Assembly: GCA_030434245.1 (NCBI GenBank)
Contig: JAUISX010000003.1
Span: 264,001 to 328,000, forward strand
DNA from: Porphyromonadaceae bacterium W3.11
GTDB lineage: Bacteria > Bacteroidota > Bacteroidia > Bacteroidales > Porphyromonadaceae
Direction: 5' to 3'
DNA length: 64,000 bases
In this document: positions 55,463-64,000 of the stretch, piece after piece
How positions within the stretch are numbered: position 1 is the stretch's first letter
How the letters are laid out: every line of letters begins with the position of its first letter
The notes under the pieces: generated by a model
Seen by the model: only the letters and a program-made list of their open reading frames with translations
Told to the model about the DNA's origin: nothing
Databases searched by the model: none
Position numbers and translations under genes: made by a program

Positions 55463-57667
55463 ATGACGGCATACGCCAATATCCTTATACCATTACCGCT
55501 TTCTCATCCTATCTTCACGTATAAAATAAAGGGAGAACTGGAGGAGCTATGGGACAACTTGGTGGGTAAAATGGTGGTGGTACCTTTCGGTAAGGGGAAG
55601 ACCTACACAGGGCTCATCTTATCCATCTCTAGTCAAGTCAAATCAGATAAACCTATAAGGTATAAGTATGTGGAGAGAGTACTCCCATACCCTCCTATTC
55701 CCAAGGAGATTATAGAGCTCTGGAAGTGGGCTGCCCATTATTATATGTGTAGCCTGGGTGATATATTTGTAGCCGCCGTGCCCTCAGCTATCCGTCCCGA
55801 CGGCAAGCAGAATCAGGCTTTGCGTAAGCCCGCTCGTACGATTACAGGGTGGGTCCCAAGTGAACATTTTCTTAATAGTGAAGCATGGCAAGCCTCTCTC
55901 TTTGTTGAGATGAAGAGGAAGCCAGCGGTCACCAAGGCCATGAACCAACTTGCACAGGAGTTTGACCCACTAAATCAAAATCCTATGTCCTTAGCGGACT
56001 TAGCGAAATGGTTAGATGTCAGTGCAGGTGTAGTACGGCAATTAAAAGAACATCATATAATCGAGGAGAAAACTATCCGTTTGGCTGATCCAACCCCTAC
56101 ACTCTCAGTAAGGGGTACCACGGAAGACTCTCTATCCAAGAGGATCCGCTATGGAAGCCAACAGATATTATTACTTCATGTGGAGAATAGCTCTGCTGAA
56201 GAGCGAATCCCTTTTGGATATATCAAAAGTGTACTCGAGGAGGATAAGAAGCAAGTATTACTACTATTTCCAACACTGGATCTACTCGAACTGCTTTTAC
56301 CTCAGCTAAAAGGACTCTTTGGCTCGGCTATTAAGTGTTATTATAGTGAGACAACAGATAAGGAACGAGAAGAAAGTTGGCTCGGAGCCCTCGAAGGCAA
56401 CGCAGGGGTATATGTGGGTTTACGTGCTGCGGCATGGCTACCATTCTCTAACTTGGGGGTCTCTATCGTCATGGACGAAGAGGACAAGGGGTACCGACAA
56501 TACGAACCAGCACCAAGATTTACAGCAACTAATCTAGCAATAATGCTGAGCCATTTCTCTAAGGCTAGAAGCCTATCGATCTCCGCTACCCCTTCTATAG
56601 AAAGCTACATGAATGCGATCCAGAAGAAGTATGTCTATGCTAGCGTTTCGCATGAAAATAGACCTATAGACATTCAGACGATCTCAATGCCCAAAGCTTT
56701 CGAGCGTCAGAGGGTACAAGGGCGTATGCTCTCCTTTGAGCTCATGGGTGCCATTCGTGAAGCGATAGAGGAGCAAGGCGTAGCCTTGTTACTATATCAG
56801 AGAAAAGGCTTTGCCAAGCGGGCTACGTGTAGTGCATGCGGAGAGAGTCCAAGATGCCCTAAGTGTCATACTATATACAGATATTTCCAAGAGAGCAAAA
56901 AGCTAGTATGCGGGGTGTGTGGGCACTATGAGCCGCTGCCCTCATTATGTCCGGAGTGTCATAAGCCCAATTTAGTGCTTGAAGGGACTGGCATTGAAAG
57001 AGTGCGATCGGCTCTAGAGCGCCTCTACAAAGGGGTAAATATCTGCATGGATCACGAAATAAAGAATGCGACGGAATCGCCACAAATCATCTTAAGTACT
57101 TCGTACGATCCGCCACACACTCTACTGCGTCAAGCCACAACTATTGGGATTCTTCAACTGGACTTGCTAACAACATTTCCGGACTTCAGAGCGAATGAGC
57201 AGGCTTTTCACTTCCTCGTTAAGTGTAGGGACGAGGCTACTAAGCTTAAACGGATGGTCATTCAATATTTCATAGAAAAGCAAAATGCACTGACCGCTTT
57301 TTTAGAAAATGATTATAGGCTCTTACTGGATCATGAATTAGAGGAACGACACACTGTACTCTTTCCTCCATTCTCACGTCATATAGACCTCTATTTTGAG
57401 AGTTCAGCACAGCAGGAAGCATACAATGCCGCTTTACAGACACAAAACATACTGACACAAAAGCTTAAGGACTGCTCTATTATGGGGCCTGCACCTCTAC
57501 CAATCCACAAAAAGGATCAGGAGATTGGATATAAGTTATCATTACTAACCCCTCTTAATCACTCCACGAAAGAACTAAGAGAAGTGCTACATGATACAAT
57601 AGGACATATTATAACTAATTATAGAGGGCCTCAATTGCATATCTATGGTGACGTAGATCCTTTATAA
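55463..57667 (+). CDS. priA: PriA-like primosomal protein with degenerate helicase motifs
   Basis: PriA restarts collapsed replication forks. The 734 residues keep the N-terminal DNA-binding domain (VVVPFGKGKTYTGLIL), the eight zinc cysteines between residues 456 and 499, SATPSIESY and FPDFRANEQ. The Walker A site (normally GVTSSGKTE) reads HVENSSAEER at 239-248, without the lysine; DEEH is DEED (338-341); the motif V and VI region with QVAGRAGR (about 541-592) is replaced by unrelated sequence. It is shorter than typical Bacteroidota PriA. The frame is intact, so it probably lacks ATPase activity but could still bind forks. Confidence 0.82.
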   Translation: MTAYANILIPLPLSHPIFTYKIKGELEELWDNLVGKMVVVPFGKGKTYTGLILSISSQVKSDKPIRYKYVERVLPYPPIPKEIIELWKWAAHYYMCSLGDIFVAAVPSAIRPDGKQNQALRKPARTITGWVPSEHFLNSEAWQASLFVEMKRKPAVTKAMNQLAQEFDPLNQNPMSLADLAKWLDVSAGVVRQLKEHHIIEEKTIRLADPTPTLSVRGTTEDSLSKRIRYGSQQILLLHVENSSAEERIPFGYIKSVLEEDKKQVLLLFPTLDLLELLLPQLKGLFGSAIKCYYSETTDKEREESWLGALEGNAGVYVGLRAAAWLPFSNLGVSIVMDEEDKGYRQYEPAPRFTATNLAIMLSHFSKARSLSISATPSIESYMNAIQKKYVYASVSHENRPIDIQTISMPKAFERQRVQGRMLSFELMGAIREAIEEQGVALLLYQRKGFAKRATCSACGESPRCPKCHTIYRYFQESKKLVCGVCGHYEPLPSLCPECHKPNLVLEGTGIERVRSALERLYKGVNICMDHEIKNATESPQIILSTSYDPPHTLLRQATTIGILQLDLLTTFPDFRANEQAFHFLVKCRDEATKLKRMVIQYFIEKQNALTAFLENDYRLLLDHELEERHTVLFPPFSRHIDLYFESSAQQEAYNAALQTQNILTQKLKDCSIMGPAPLPIHKKDQEIGYKLSLLTPLNHSTKELREVLHDTIGHIITNYRGPQLHIYGDVDPL

Positions 57668-57696
57668 CTCTTGAATACATATAGATTATAGAAAGA

Positions 57697-58182
57697 ATGA
57701 AAAAGAAATTACTATTCGTCTGCCTAGGAAATATCTGCAGAAGCCCTGCTGCGGAAGCTATTGCACAGAAGATTATAGACGAACGTGGGCTTCATGATCT
57801 ATTCTATGTTGACTCTGCCGGAATACATGGGATGCATCACGGCGAACCAGCTGACAGACGGATGCGTATGGAAGCGAGCAAACGGGATTACAACGTGACG
57901 AGCATCTCCAGACCCGTCACAACTGATGATTACGATGAATATGATCTCTTGATAGGAATGGACGACTCTAATATCCAAGCCCTGTATGACAAAGCTCCTA
58001 CACTGGAGACCTCCAGGAAGATTATCAAGATGGCAGACTACCTTAATGAGGGCAATAAATGGGATCATATCCCTGATCCATACTATGGTGGCCAAGATGG
58101 CTTTACGTTGGTATTGGACCTATTAGAGGAAGCTATTGGAAACTTGATTGAAGACCTTTCAGAAGCATCTGTAAATCGATAA
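57697..58182 (+). CDS. Low molecular weight protein-tyrosine phosphatase
   Basis: Dephosphorylates phosphotyrosine, in bacteria often tied to capsule export kinases. The P-loop is LFVCLGNICRSPAAEAI with nucleophile C10 and the arginine; the general acid is the aspartate in IPDPYYGG (about residue 129). Length 161 is typical. No tyrosine kinase gene is nearby. It ends the tgt operon, 29 bases after priA. Confidence 0.93.
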   Translation: MKKKLLFVCLGNICRSPAAEAIAQKIIDERGLHDLFYVDSAGIHGMHHGEPADRRMRMEASKRDYNVTSISRPVTTDDYDEYDLLIGMDDSNIQALYDKAPTLETSRKIIKMADYLNEGNKWDHIPDPYYGGQDGFTLVLDLLEEAIGNLIEDLSEASVNR

Positions 58183-58183
58183 A

Positions 58184-58230
58184 AAAGATCGTGACACACA
58201 GGATTATAATTCCTATGTGTCACGATTTTT
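58184..58230. terminator. Bidirectional terminator between the phosphatase and GlsB
   Basis: GATCGTGACACACAGGA faces TCCTATGTGTCACGAT, a long stem with one mismatch, flanked by A-runs on the left and T-runs on the right, so it can end transcripts from both convergent operons. Confidence 0.88.
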
Positions 58231-58249
58231 CTTAACTATAGAGAAGGTC

Positions 58250-58507
58250 TTATGCCTTATTCTTTTTTATCAACCAGTTATAAAGTGCGATTAAGATACA
58301 TGCACCTACGACAGCTGTAATTAAGGCACCCCAAAAACCATTTCCTGTGGAAACATTTAGGAGTCCAAAAATCCAGTTACCTACCAAGCCCCCTAATAGC
58401 CCTAAGATAATGTTCATAATCCAGCCTGAAGCTCCACCAGGCATAAGCCATGAAGCGATAACTCCTGCTATTAGTCCTACTAATAATGCTACTAAAATAC
58501 TACTCAT
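58250..58507 (-). CDS. GlsB/YeaQ/YmgE family small membrane protein
   Basis: 85 residues, nearly all hydrophobic, with three membrane segments rich in glycine (IAGVIASWLMPGGASGWIMN, GLLGGLVGNWIFGLL). This is the transglycosylase-associated family, often stress induced; no biochemical function is established. It lies 21 bases after rsmD on the same strand. Confidence 0.9.
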   Translation of the reverse strand: MSSILVALLVGLIAGVIASWLMPGGASGWIMNIILGLLGGLVGNWIFGLLNVSTGNGFWGALITAVVGACILIALYNWLIKKNKA

Positions 58508-58528
58508 AATACTACTTTCTTTATCAAA

Positions 58529-59092
58529 TTATTTACTCATACTGGGGACAAAGAAGCTGAAGTGGACGGATCCATAACTCCGCACCTCTTCGAACCCATC
58601 TTCTTGTTCAAATGAAACATCACGTGGATGTTCCACTATCAATAGACCATCTGATGCCAATAAATGGCTATTCAGAATACGACTAGGAAGCTCTGGGAGC
58701 TCCTGCAATTTATAAGGTGGATCAGCAAAAATCAAATCATACGGATGGTCAATTCCGTTCACCTCTGTATTTTCTTTAATGAAATGAAGGACATCTTTTT
58801 TGAACACCTTGTAATTAGGGTCTCCTAACTCCTCCACAACACTCTTTATGAATGCAATATGCCTAAAATCCTTCTCTATAGCATCCACATGACTAGCCCC
58901 TCGGGACAGAAACTCCAATCCTATACTTCCTGTGCCAGCAAAAAGGTCTAGCACTCGTAGTCCTTCAAGTTCGATACGATGTGATAGGATATTGAATAAG
59001 CCTTCCTTTGCCATATCTGTAGTAGGACGGCCTTTAAAGTTGGAAGGCGTTTGAAAGCGTCTCTTCCCATATTTACCACTGACTATTCGCAT
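58529..59092 (-). CDS. rsmD: 16S rRNA (guanine-966-N2)-methyltransferase
   Basis: Methylates G966 of 16S rRNA in the 30S subunit. The 187 residues include RPTTDMAKEGLFNIL, LDLFAGTGSIGLEFLSRGA (SAM binding) and the catalytic FADPPYKL (DPPY). It overlaps the 3' end of the DUF3822 gene by 10 bases, a linkage common across Bacteroidota. Confidence 0.95.
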   Translation of the reverse strand: MRIVSGKYGKRRFQTPSNFKGRPTTDMAKEGLFNILSHRIELEGLRVLDLFAGTGSIGLEFLSRGASHVDAIEKDFRHIAFIKSVVEELGDPNYKVFKKDVLHFIKENTEVNGIDHPYDLIFADPPYKLQELPELPSRILNSHLLASDGLLIVEHPRDVSFEQEDGFEEVRSYGSVHFSFFVPSMSK

Positions 59093-59958
59093 AATAACTG
59101 TAGTATAAACTCTGGTGGTAACTCTGCTTCATATCGCTTTATCACCTCCTCTGGACACAATAATCCGGGATAATAATTAAGTTCCACTCTGCTAATATAC
59201 TCATTTAATTGATCCAAAAAGGTATCGGTAATGAAAGATGAATCACTGTTATATAAAAATAAAGGGACACTCTCTGAGGAGAGAAAAAACTGTCTCCAAA
59301 GGGCGGTAACAAAGTAAAGAATGTCCACTTCATTTCTCACTTGATAGCGATTTACAAGTTCTAATACCCCATCTGCGACATAGAGAACATCAACAACCGC
59401 CTTTCCTATTCTCATCATCACTAGCTTTGGCTCACTCTTCCGGCTTAGTCGTGTTGCTAAAGCAATCAAAGGCTGTAGAGTATGATCATACGTAGGTAGA
59501 GAAAAAGACCTTTGGCAAAAGTTATATAATTCAAGCGGAACTGTATAATGTAGCCTTAGCTGCTCTGAGGCGATCTGCTGAGAGAGGACATATTGCTCAT
59601 CAATAGGAGTATGAAGGGCAGTCCACAATTCAGGCGTCCCACTTTTATCCAAGTCATTCGGAACCAATGTGTATCTCCACTGATCTAAATATATGTGAGT
59701 AGCCTTATAGGGTAATGAAAGAATAGGCTTTTCAAAGAAGATCTTCTTTAACCCATCCATTAAGGGCATCTCTAACTCAATAGTATCGAGCCATACGTGC
59801 GATGTGTCTCCTGACTGAGGGACAGCTATCAAGGTCAGCTTTTGATCCCTAATAAGTACGTGTAATTCTGTCGTGAATGCTATCTCTTGCCCCTGATCCA
59901 GCAATTCATCACTACGTAGAATATCCACAATCTTGATGCTATTTCCTGTTCTCTCCAT
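59083..59958 (-). CDS. DUF3822 family protein
   Basis: A 291-residue soluble protein seen, from family knowledge, only in Bacteroidota and usually directly next to rsmD. The sequence shows ELHVLIRDQKLTLIAV near residue 28-43 and PKLVMMRIGKAVVDVLYVAD near 197-216, two similar beta-beta patterns that could be the two halves of an actin/ASKHA-like fold. No nucleotide-binding loop is obvious. Function unknown. Confidence 0.75.
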   Translation of the reverse strand: MERTGNSIKIVDILRSDELLDQGQEIAFTTELHVLIRDQKLTLIAVPQSGDTSHVWLDTIELEMPLMDGLKKIFFEKPILSLPYKATHIYLDQWRYTLVPNDLDKSGTPELWTALHTPIDEQYVLSQQIASEQLRLHYTVPLELYNFCQRSFSLPTYDHTLQPLIALATRLSRKSEPKLVMMRIGKAVVDVLYVADGVLELVNRYQVRNEVDILYFVTALWRQFFLSSESVPLFLYNSDSSFITDTFLDQLNEYISRVELNYYPGLLCPEEVIKRYEAELPPEFILQLLCE

Positions 59959-59975
59959 GGATGATTAAAAACGAA

Positions 59976-60016
59976 ATGCGTTCTCTCACACTTTGGTAAA
60001 GTCGTGAGGAACGCAT
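59976..60016 (-). terminator. Terminator after the pseudopilin-like gene
   Basis: ATGCGTTC and GAACGCAT plus CTCAC/GTGAG form a two-part stem. On the minus strand TTTCGTTTTT follows. It separates the 60041 gene from the DUF3822-rsmD-GlsB unit. Confidence 0.8.
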
Positions 60017-60040
60017 CTTGTTATAAATTCTAAACTTTGA

Positions 60041-60745
60041 TTACTCCCAGTTACCAGCGTTGTTATTAATTTCTGTTAGAGAACCAACTTTCAAACCTGG
60101 GAAGTGACCTAGCTGCTCCTTCTTGTCAATGAGGTTAGCCAACTCATTTTGGTTGAGGTCATTCAGATAATCTTTGAATAGGACACTTGCTTGGAATATC
60201 TTAATATTGAATCCTGACTGAGTTTGTACACTAGCGGTATCCATATCAAACATAATATCTGTACCTGGTACATATCCGAACCTAGATAAGTCTCTTCCAT
60301 TAGGGAACACGGCACTCATTGCATCTACAAGGACTGTATCACGAGTAAAAGATCTACGAACGCCATCCTTAACAATACTCAACCCTTCCTTCTCAGCTTC
60401 ATTCCATTTGCCTGTAGCCTTAGCCTTCTTCACTATCTCTACAGCCTTTTCTTCTGTCATTCCTTTCTTTAGCTGATCCTCGGTCAGTTCCATCTCCTTA
60501 CGAACAGAACGAACAGAACCACTCTCTAGCCATTTCTTTAATTCAGCAAATGACGCTGCATGTACATTGTAAGTCTGCTTATAAGCTACCTGAGCTTTGC
60601 GGATATCTTGAAGCTCCTTGATGATAGCTTGGTCGCGCGAATCTTTAGTTCGCTTAAAATCTATTGGACCTTGAATACTGCTGAAACACGCCCAGCCCAA
60701 ACCAATGATCGCAATAGTCAATAAAATTCTTGTAATAATCTTCAT
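60041..60745 (-). CDS. Pseudopilin-like membrane-anchored protein of unknown function
   Basis: 234 residues. One N-terminal membrane helix (about 5-22, ILLTIAIIGLGWACF) leads into a long helix with DQAIIKELQDIRKAQVAYKQ (about 39-58), the layout of type II secretion pseudopilins and competence pilins, though no GFxxxE cleavage site is present. The C-terminal domain begins around residue 120 with charged and beta segments. It neighbours DUF3822 and rsmD. Role unknown; the pilin comparison is by layout only. Confidence 0.6.
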   Translation of the reverse strand: MKIITRILLTIAIIGLGWACFSSIQGPIDFKRTKDSRDQAIIKELQDIRKAQVAYKQTYNVHAASFAELKKWLESGSVRSVRKEMELTEDQLKKGMTEEKAVEIVKKAKATGKWNEAEKEGLSIVKDGVRRSFTRDTVLVDAMSAVFPNGRDLSRFGYVPGTDIMFDMDTASVQTQSGFNIKIFQASVLFKDYLNDLNQNELANLIDKKEQLGHFPGLKVGSLTEINNNAGNWE

Positions 60746-60884
60746 ACCATGAAATATATTTGTTATTTTGCAGTCAAATTCAATGTACCCGAACTATTAG
60801 TCGAAATACTACAGACAAAAGTAGCAAACTTTCTTCATATTAACTAATAAATCAGGTGCATAAATTTCGTTATTTTTATTGAAT

Positions 60885-62333
60885 ATGCCACATAAAGACC
60901 ACAAGATTGTAGATTTTTTTCCTTTCGCTCCCACTTCAAGCCAACTTGAAGTCATTAACCAGCTACAATTATTCTTAGAGGACCAAGAGGATCATTCCAT
61001 ATTTTTATTACGAGGGTACGCAGGAACCGGAAAGAGTAGTCTCGTAGGGGCTTTTGCAAAAATGCTTCGCAGTATGGGGATCAACCTAGTCCTACTGGCT
61101 CCTACTGGCAGAGCAGCTAAGGTACTGCAGGGATATTGCGAAATGCCTGCTCACACGATACATAAGACGATCTATAGAGAGCGTAGCAGTAGTGCCGGAA
61201 TTAGTTACGAAATTGGGTACAATAAGGACCCTTATGGCACTATTTATATCGTGGACGAATGCTCTATGATTAATAACTCTAATGATGGATATGGAAGCTT
61301 CGGATCGGGTAGATTACTAGATGACCTTACAGACTTTTGCTTTAGTGTGGATGGCACCAAGATCCTGATGATTGGGGACGATGCTCAGCTCCCTCCTGTC
61401 GGGACGGAGCTTAGCCCAGCCCTCGACCCCAATTACCTACTTGGATATTGCAGCCGTTTATATCAAGGCATTCTCAAAGATATTGTCCGCCAGGAAAAGA
61501 GTGGAGAGATTGTCTATCTTAGTTATCTACTTAGAGCTAGAATATTAGATCTCCAAACTGGTGGTAAATGGAGTGAACCCCTTCTACCTATGCCTGAAGA
61601 GGATGGTGAGGTAAGCATTATCTCGGGGTATGACTTGCCCGAGTGCATGGAGGATTCATTCAGAAATGTAGGCCAAGACGAAACAATCCTAGTGACGCGA
61701 TCTAATCGTGACGCGGAGGAATTTAATAAAGCCATCCGATACCGTTCACTATACTATGACGATGAAGTCATACCCGGTGAGCGACTAATGGTGGTCCGAA
61801 ATAATTACCTGTACCAGTCATTTGACGATCATGGCAAGCCGATTAGTAGCTTCATTGCTAATGGCGAAATCCTCAAGGTTCTGAATACAAGGAGGGAGCA
61901 ACAACTACATGGATTCACCTTCCGTGAGGCTGAGCTAGAAGACTCTAATGGAGGGTTTATCTCGGCCAACATCATCATGGAAAGCCTCTTTACTGAATCG
62001 CCTGCTCTCACAAAAGAGCAGAGAGAAAAGCTATACGAAAGTGTCCTTAAGGACTATCCTGAATGTACCAATAGGAGAGATCTCGTGGCAAAACTACGAA
62101 AAGACCCATTCCTTAATGCCTTACAGATAAAGTATGCCTACGCAATGACCTGCCACAAATCTCAAGGAGGACAGTGGAAAGACGTGTACCTCAGCTTTGG
62201 CTACCTCACACCGGAGATGATAGATCTATCTTTTTGTCGCTGGTTATACACAGCGATGACACGTGCTACCGAACACCTATATATAATTAATCCTCCAGAC
62301 TTTATCTTCGGAACTAACGGGGAGTCTGAATGA
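60885..62333 (+). CDS. RecD-like ATP-dependent DNA helicase
   Basis: Superfamily 1B helicase of 482 residues. Walker A is RGYAGTGKSS at about 44-52, followed by LLAPTGRAAKVL. Walker B is YIVDECSM, then GDDAQLPPVG. Later motifs are TCHKSQGGQW and the arginine motif YTAMTRATEHLY. It lacks the N-terminal extension of RecD2 and is not beside recB or recC, so it is a stand-alone helicase, probably in repair or recombination. I use ATG 60885; the track upstream has only TTG. Confidence 0.88.
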   Translation: MPHKDHKIVDFFPFAPTSSQLEVINQLQLFLEDQEDHSIFLLRGYAGTGKSSLVGAFAKMLRSMGINLVLLAPTGRAAKVLQGYCEMPAHTIHKTIYRERSSSAGISYEIGYNKDPYGTIYIVDECSMINNSNDGYGSFGSGRLLDDLTDFCFSVDGTKILMIGDDAQLPPVGTELSPALDPNYLLGYCSRLYQGILKDIVRQEKSGEIVYLSYLLRARILDLQTGGKWSEPLLPMPEEDGEVSIISGYDLPECMEDSFRNVGQDETILVTRSNRDAEEFNKAIRYRSLYYDDEVIPGERLMVVRNNYLYQSFDDHGKPISSFIANGEILKVLNTRREQQLHGFTFREAELEDSNGGFISANIIMESLFTESPALTKEQREKLYESVLKDYPECTNRRDLVAKLRKDPFLNALQIKYAYAMTCHKSQGGQWKDVYLSFGYLTPEMIDLSFCRWLYTAMTRATEHLYIINPPDFIFGTNGESE

Positions 62334-62368
62334 GAGAAAAGCCCTATACCCAAGGATAGGAGACGGTA

Positions 62369-64000
62369 TTATAACGACTGGTAGATGACGGATTGGATAC
62401 GCGTGCGAATATCTAGAGCAGAAAGTTTATTATTCCATCGTATCGGAGCGACTCGGTTACTCAAGAATATGTATATAATCTTATTTTCTGGGTCAATCCA
62501 AAAACAGGTACCAGTAAAGCCTGTATGGCCAAAGGTCGTTCTAGGAGCCTCCATCGCTACCGCCCCACGCTTATTGCCTCGATGCCTATCAAATCCTAAC
62601 GCATAAGGAGAGGTTGGGTGTTTGGCTGTAGTAAATGCTCTTACCGTTGCTCCATCAATGTAACGCTCCCCGCCATAGTAGCCACCATTTAATAGCATCT
62701 GTAAGACCTTCGCCATATCTTCTGCATTACCAAAAAGACCAGCATTCCCCGAGACACCCCCAAGCATTGCCGCAGCTTCATCATCCACATCACCACGGAG
62801 AGTCTGCTTTCTCAGGAAATCATCTCTTTGCCCCTCCGCTATCTCATTGACGTCGAACGAAGTATAGGGCTTGAACAGCAAACGACTAGCCCCAAGCGGA
62901 TGAGCTATCTGCTCACTAAAAAGTTGGTTAAGTGGCTTCTCATATGCCTGCTCTAATATATCCTGAAGGAGCAAAAAATCAATGTCGCTATAACGATACC
63001 CCCGAGTCCTCCGATTAGCATCACGAATAGCCAGTTGAATAGAATCCCTCACATGGCTGCTAAGGTAGTATCCCTTAGCAAAACGTACAGGGAATTGAGA
63101 AGTAGAGTCCCGCTGCACCATTGTAGGCTCATATCGCCAATCTTTGCGTACCCATCCATCTCTGGCTATCTTTACAGGAAAGCCTGCTCTGGGGCGGTAA
63201 GTTAATAGAGGTGAGGTATAACTATTGGAATCAATCAAAGTAAAGTAAAAGCGAATCACTGCGGGCATACCACCCGTATGAAAAAGGAGGTCCGAAATAC
63301 GCACCCCCTCTTTGTTACTTCCTTTTAAATAAGCTAGGTGCTTTCCTATCCGATCCTGCACCGATAGTAGCTTAGCATCCTTTGCCATCATCACCAATGG
63401 TGTGGTCGCAACGGCTTTCGTCACACTAGCCAGATCATAAAGCGTCTCCGTACTATTGGGTTCCTTCTTGGCCGCATCTTTGTAGCCAAAAGCCTTACTA
63501 TACACTATATAACCATCTTTTGCCACCAAGACCTGACATCCAGGATATGCACCCTTAGCAATGCCCTCCTCAGCAATTCTATCTATACCTGCTAGGATGT
63601 CTTCATTCATACCCACTTTTTGGGGAGAAGCAAAGCTCAAACGAGTCTTGAGCGTCTCTAGACCTTCACCCTCTTTGAACAAAGGGGACAAATCTACTGG
63701 GAGCTTACCTCTAAATGATATCCCGCCCATGAGAGCTTCAGCCATAGAGCGCTGGGCCTCCACCTTAGTTTCATAACCCATCGCCACTACCGATGCTGAT
63801 TTTATCACGCGGTCATAATGAAGTGCTGTATATGGAGTTGTCATAAAGACCAATGCTACAGGGGTCTTTCTAGCCAACTCCTCTAACCCTGATGTAGGCC
63901 TAGCATTCTGTGATGTGACCACCACAATGACTTGGTCGTACTTCTGCAGCTGAGCAAAAACCTGACTTTGCTCTCCTGCGGACGCACCGCTCTTCAATGT
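62369..64000 (-). CDS. Glycoside hydrolase family 3 / beta-lactamase-type serine hydrolase fusion (5' end beyond window)
   Basis: The frame is open through the right edge, so the N-terminus, where the GH3 catalytic domain should be, is not visible. Residues at the edge (YDQVIVVVTSQNARP, PYTALHYDRVIKSASVV) fit the GH3 C-terminal domain. The rest is a class C beta-lactamase/DD-peptidase-like domain: S-x-x-K in DLASVTKAVAT, Y-S-D in YRYSDIDFLL, HTGFTGT near the end. Such fusions in Bacteroidota are thought to recycle peptidoglycan sugars and stem peptides. It is convergent with the helicase gene, 35 bases apart. Confidence 0.85.
   Translation of the reverse strand, partial: TLKSGASAGEQSQVFAQLQKYDQVIVVVTSQNARPTSGLEELARKTPVALVFMTTPYTALHYDRVIKSASVVAMGYETKVEAQRSMAEALMGGISFRGKLPVDLSPLFKEGEGLETLKTRLSFASPQKVGMNEDILAGIDRIAEEGIAKGAYPGCQVLVAKDGYIVYSKAFGYKDAAKKEPNSTETLYDLASVTKAVATTPLVMMAKDAKLLSVQDRIGKHLAYLKGSNKEGVRISDLLFHTGGMPAVIRFYFTLIDSNSYTSPLLTYRPRAGFPVKIARDGWVRKDWRYEPTMVQRDSTSQFPVRFAKGYYLSSHVRDSIQLAIRDANRRTRGYRYSDIDFLLLQDILEQAYEKPLNQLFSEQIAHPLGASRLLFKPYTSFDVNEIAEGQRDDFLRKQTLRGDVDDEAAAMLGGVSGNAGLFGNAEDMAKVLQMLLNGGYYGGERYIDGATVRAFTTAKHPTSPYALGFDRHRGNKRGAVAMEAPRTTFGHTGFTGTCFWIDPENKIIYIFLSNRVAPIRWNNKLSALDIRTRIQSVIYQSL

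Noticed and set aside
1-64000. CRISPR arrays, prophage, tRNA and rRNA genes
   Set aside because: No regularly spaced repeats, phage structural genes, or tRNA/rRNA signatures were seen on either strand.

Overview
The window is a stretch of a Bacteroidota chromosome, most likely order Bacteroidales and probably Porphyromonas or a close relative. The evidence is: promoters of the TTTG-N20-TAnnTTTG type instead of -35/-10 boxes; weak or absent Shine-Dalgarno sequences; Bacteroidota-only families (GLPGLI protein with its outer membrane partner, DUF3822, S46 dipeptidyl peptidase, TGS-nucleoside kinase, zinc-ligand-free Tgt); and a DPP4/DPP7 set typical of asaccharolytic peptide fermenters. The genus is an inference. 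I saw no rRNA, tRNA, CRISPR array or prophage.

Layout. 1-5070 (minus): signal peptide peptidase SppA (cut by the left edge), then the ribosomal operon rplM-rpsI-rpsB-tsf behind a structured leader. 5260-6440 (plus): a lone capsular-type glycosyltransferase. 6760-14181 (plus): alaS-aroB-lon-ychF, closed by a strong terminator. 14185-18265: a mostly empty 500-base stretch, then a GLPGLI protein and its outer membrane receptor-like partner. 18431-20862: pta-ackA. 20921-22357: a complete IS256-family insertion sequence with 8-bp target duplication. 22425-28954 (minus): DPP4, lipA, a beta-propeller lipoprotein and DPP7. 29124-34574 (minus): fabH-era-der-tetR-fabG-pseudouridine synthase. 34661-36698 (minus): LTA-synthase-like sulfatase. 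37265-39908: divergent hcp and a Crp/Fnr regulator of HcpR type with a palindromic site between them. 40013-40787: small heat shock protein with a sigma-54-like promoter. 41019-45823 (plus): tig, then a CDF transporter-rnhB-lipase operon. 45894-50253 (minus): hypothetical-rsmI-coiled-coil lipoprotein-HAD phosphatase-chrA-chrA. 50928-53012 (plus): small lipoprotein and nucleoside kinase. 53172-58230 (plus): tgt-lptF/G-priA-LMW phosphatase. 58250-60745 (minus): pseudopilin-like protein, DUF3822, rsmD, GlsB. 60885-62333: RecD-like helicase. 62369-64000: GH3/beta-lactamase fusion cut by the right edge.

Most of the window is housekeeping. The points most worth a second look are: a PriA whose Walker A, arginine-finger and DEEH motifs have all decayed while its zinc cysteines remain; a dispersed palindromic repeat found in four intergenic regions; the hcp/HcpR control region with a dyad where a class II activator would sit; a sigma-54-like promoter with upstream dyads in front of hsp20; the rplM leader RNA; and two genes whose promoter box lies only 4-5 bases before the start codon, which suggests leaderless mRNAs.
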